Assembly (NCBI GenBank): GCA_946479395.1
Contig: CAMLFV010000051.1
Span: 1-15,293, forward strand
Direction of reading: 5' to 3'
DNA length: 15,293 nucleotides
Source: an uncultured Flavobacterium sp.
Lineage (GTDB): Bacteria > Bacteroidota > Bacteroidia > Flavobacteriales > Flavobacteriaceae
Below, one piece after another: positions 13,775 to 15,293 of the stretch (positions within the stretch are counted from its first letter, which is position 1; every line of letters starts with the position of its first letter). A program made the translations under genes and the position numbers. The notes beneath the pieces were generated by a model that saw only the letters and a list, made by a program, of their open reading frames with translations, searched no databases and was not told where the DNA came from.

Positions 13775-14544
13775 TATTTTACAACTTTCAAAGTAGTTTT
13801 TAAATTTTTATATTGAATTAACTCTGCCTTTAAAGAACCTACCAGCAAACTTGCCTGAATTTTCAATGGAACCTTGTTCTCATCGTTTGAAACCCAAAGA
13901 GTTAAACTTTCTTCTTCTTTAAAAACACGTCCCGACATAACATACGGACGGAACTTCATGCTGTTAATCGTACCAAATTTAGTTTTAATTTTCTCATAAC
14001 CCATAAATTTTAGTTTAAATTTAAAGATTTCGTCATCAAAAAACATATCAATCTGTATGGTTTCGCCCGCCTTAATATTATCCAACTTATCGTGATTACG
14101 CAGATAATAAAATGATGAAATAACATCTTGGATTTTTGAATTTACATTGTAAGTTTTTTCTGTTTTTGCCTTGTAATCTTTCAGTAAAACAGTGTTGGTT
14201 GTATAATTTATAAAACCTTCCTGATTTTTGGTGTATCCGCCTTCGTTAATTTTTCTTACGAAACGGTAAGGTTGCCCGGTTGTTTTATCGAAATAACTTT
14301 GATAATCGTCTTTTACCTTAAAAAAAGTTTTCGATAAACCTGTTGTATGTCCATCGCCTTTTGCATGATACACGCTTTTACCATTATAGGTTGTTTCTTT
14401 TAATTCCAACGTGGCAATACCGGCATTTATAAAACCGTAAGAAACCTGAAATTTAAAATATTCGCCTGATTTAAAAGCCGATGATTGCCCATAACCAAGC
14501 ATCGTTATAAAGAGAACCACAAAGGTTAAAAATGTATTTTTCAT
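13774..14544 (-). CDS. Secreted DUF3108 domain protein
   Basis: The 256-residue protein begins with a Sec signal peptide (MKNTFLTFVVLFITMLGYGQ, cleavage around residue 18-20). It continues into a DUF3108-type beta-rich domain: GEYFKFQVSYGFINAGIATLEL near the N-terminus, then FFKVKDDYQSYFD, FDDEIFKFKLKF and LTLWVSNDENKVPLKIQ. The family consists of periplasmic or envelope proteins with a lipocalin-like or barrel fold predicted; function is not established. The ATG at 14544 was chosen because it gives the signal peptide; the frame stays open to 14577 but would run into the promoter. It is the first gene of the operon with tryptophan dioxygenase, M23 peptidase and pgi, overlapping the dioxygenase start by one base. 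Its partnership with a cell-wall peptidase suggests an envelope role. Confidence 0.85.
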   Translation of the reverse strand: MKNTFLTFVVLFITMLGYGQSSAFKSGEYFKFQVSYGFINAGIATLELKETTYNGKSVYHAKGDGHTTGLSKTFFKVKDDYQSYFDKTTGQPYRFVRKINEGGYTKNQEGFINYTTNTVLLKDYKAKTEKTYNVNSKIQDVISSFYYLRNHDKLDNIKAGETIQIDMFFDDEIFKFKLKFMGYEKIKTKFGTINSMKFRPYVMSGRVFKEEESLTLWVSNDENKVPLKIQASLLVGSLKAELIQYKNLKTTLKVVK

Positions 14545-14561
14545 ATTCTTCAGTTTTTTAG

Positions 14562-14594
14562 GAAAGATACAAAACAATATCTATTCCAAAGTTA
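14562..14594 (-). promoter_or_regulatory. Promoter region of the DUF3108-TDO-M23-pgi operon
   Basis: Two candidates overlap on the minus strand. TTG at 14587-14589, a 17-base spacer and TATCTTTC (14562-14569) match the flavobacterial TTG-N17-TAnnTTTG layout with one mismatch. TAACTTTG at 14587-14594 is a perfect -7 element but has no TTG at the right distance. Both lie between the hairpin at 14607-14634 and the ATG at 14544, so the operon can start after that terminator. Confidence 0.5.
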
Positions 14595-14596
14595 TT

Positions 14597-14634
14597 AAAA
14601 AACAAAAAAACCCAGTTGTTACCAACTGAGTTTT
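14597..14634 (-). terminator. Strong hairpin terminator upstream of the DUF3108 operon
   Basis: On the minus strand AAAACTCAGTTG (14634-14623) pairs with CAACTGGGTTTT (14618-14607), with one T-G wobble and a 4-base loop. It is followed by a T-run (complement of 14597-14610, broken by one G). The plus strand also has T5 after the stem, so it may work both ways. It ends either the 4-hydroxyphenylpyruvate dioxygenase transcript or the short unit that starts at 14721. Confidence 0.75.
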
Positions 14635-14715
14635 TATGCTATTAACCAACCAAAAAACTATAAATTATGAAAAATTTATTACAATTACCAAGGGTTTTAA
14701 CCACCTTGATTTTGT
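14607..14715 (-). ncRNA. Candidate small RNA or attenuated leader, about 110 nt
   Basis: A perfect -7 element (TACCTTTG, minus strand, 14721-14728) would start RNA near 14715. The transcript then holds a hairpin at 14708-14689 (CAAG/GGTT pairing with AACC/CTTG), a second at 14679-14660 (ATAAATT with AATTTAT) and the terminator at 14634-14607. There is no ATG in it on this strand. It could be a free small RNA or, since the DUF3108 operon lies just beyond the terminator in the same direction, a leader whose terminator is conditionally read through. It matches no family I can name with confidence. Confidence 0.35.
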
Positions 14716-14720
14716 GAGTG

Positions 14721-14728
14721 CAAAGGTA
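14721..14728 (-). promoter_or_regulatory. -7 promoter element of the candidate small RNA/leader
   Basis: Minus strand TACCTTTG, perfect TAnnTTTG, followed by GCACTCAC as expected for a start region. The -33 position has CTG instead of TTG with 17 bases of spacing (an A/T-rich spacer). No gene starts directly downstream before the hairpin terminator, which is why the RNA interpretation was considered. Confidence 0.5.
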
Positions 14729-14774
14729 GGTTTTTAATTTATATGCAGAAACACTATTTTGTATTTAACACAAC

Positions 14775-14794
14775 TTTAACTAATTATAGTTAAA
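14775..14794. repeat. Perfect 8-bp inverted repeat after the dioxygenase stop
   Basis: TTTAACTA and TAGTTAAA arms flank a 4-base loop, 11 bases beyond the stop of the 4-hydroxyphenylpyruvate dioxygenase gene. On the minus strand no T-run follows the stem, so it would be a weak terminator or a processing hairpin at the transcript 3' end. Confidence 0.35.
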
Positions 14795-14804
14795 AAGCAG
14801 ATTA

Positions 14805-15293
<489 letters not shown>

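Noticed and set aside
14667..14717. Plus-strand mini-ORF of 16 codons starting MKNLLQLPRV after an A-rich leader, leader-peptide-like
   Set aside because: No gene follows on the plus strand, and the only clear promoter here points the other way, so it is antisense to the candidate RNA. The start context is tempting but unsupported.

Overview
The window looks like chromosomal DNA of a member of the Flavobacteriia (Bacteroidota). The DNA is AT-rich. Starts are preceded by A-rich stretches rather than Shine-Dalgarno boxes. Several upstream regions carry the Bacteroidota -7 promoter element TAnnTTTG. The proteins also fit: split acyl-CoA carboxylase, a VF530 protein, a DUF3108/tryptophan dioxygenase/M23/Pgi cluster and 4-hydroxyphenylpyruvate dioxygenase. 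No rRNA, tRNA, CRISPR array, transposase or phage gene is visible.

Left part (1-4741). A secreted protein of unknown role runs off the left edge on the minus strand (1-720). It is divergent from a two-gene plus-strand unit with a 4-base overlap: an LpxH-like metallophosphoesterase and a MurG/GT28-like glycosyltransferase (826-2615), probably acting on envelope glycolipids. Facing them on the minus strand are a VF530-type small protein and a SlyD-like FKBP prolyl isomerase, separated by a palindromic repeat (2869-2984). Upstream of the FKBP gene is a degenerate array of a 21-bp unit (about 3693-3923), then a NADAR/YbiA-like protein with a small downstream hypothetical gene.

Middle part (4771-9253, all minus). 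This is a biotin-dependent acyl-CoA carboxylase locus: biotin carrier protein, a small membrane protein of doubtful start, biotin carboxylase, and the carboxyltransferase beta subunit, ended by a hairpin terminator. The carboxyltransferase has the GGAYD motif typical of propionyl-CoA enzymes. Between the last two subunits sits a 425-bp cassette. It contains a GxxExxY (PD-(D/E)XK-like) gene bounded by near-perfect 28/29-bp inverted repeats. Two further 65-66 bp tandem copies beginning with the same repeat end lie beside it. It has the look of a small insertion element that entered the operon without stopping the enzyme genes.

Right part (9371-15293). A 2H phosphoesterase gene on the plus strand converges, across two hairpin terminators, on a minus-strand operon DUF3108 - tryptophan 2,3-dioxygenase - M23 metallopeptidase - glucose-6-phosphate isomerase. 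All three junctions overlap by one base (TAATG), implying coupled translation. Upstream lies a short unit with a perfect TAnnTTTG element, two hairpins and a strong terminator. It could be a small RNA of about 110 nt or an attenuated leader of the operon. The window ends inside 4-hydroxyphenylpyruvate dioxygenase.

No complete new defence or mobile system is evident. The strongest leads are the TIR-bounded GxxExxY cassette, the 21-bp array, the candidate small RNA, and an M23 peptidase with Cys in place of a zinc-binding His.
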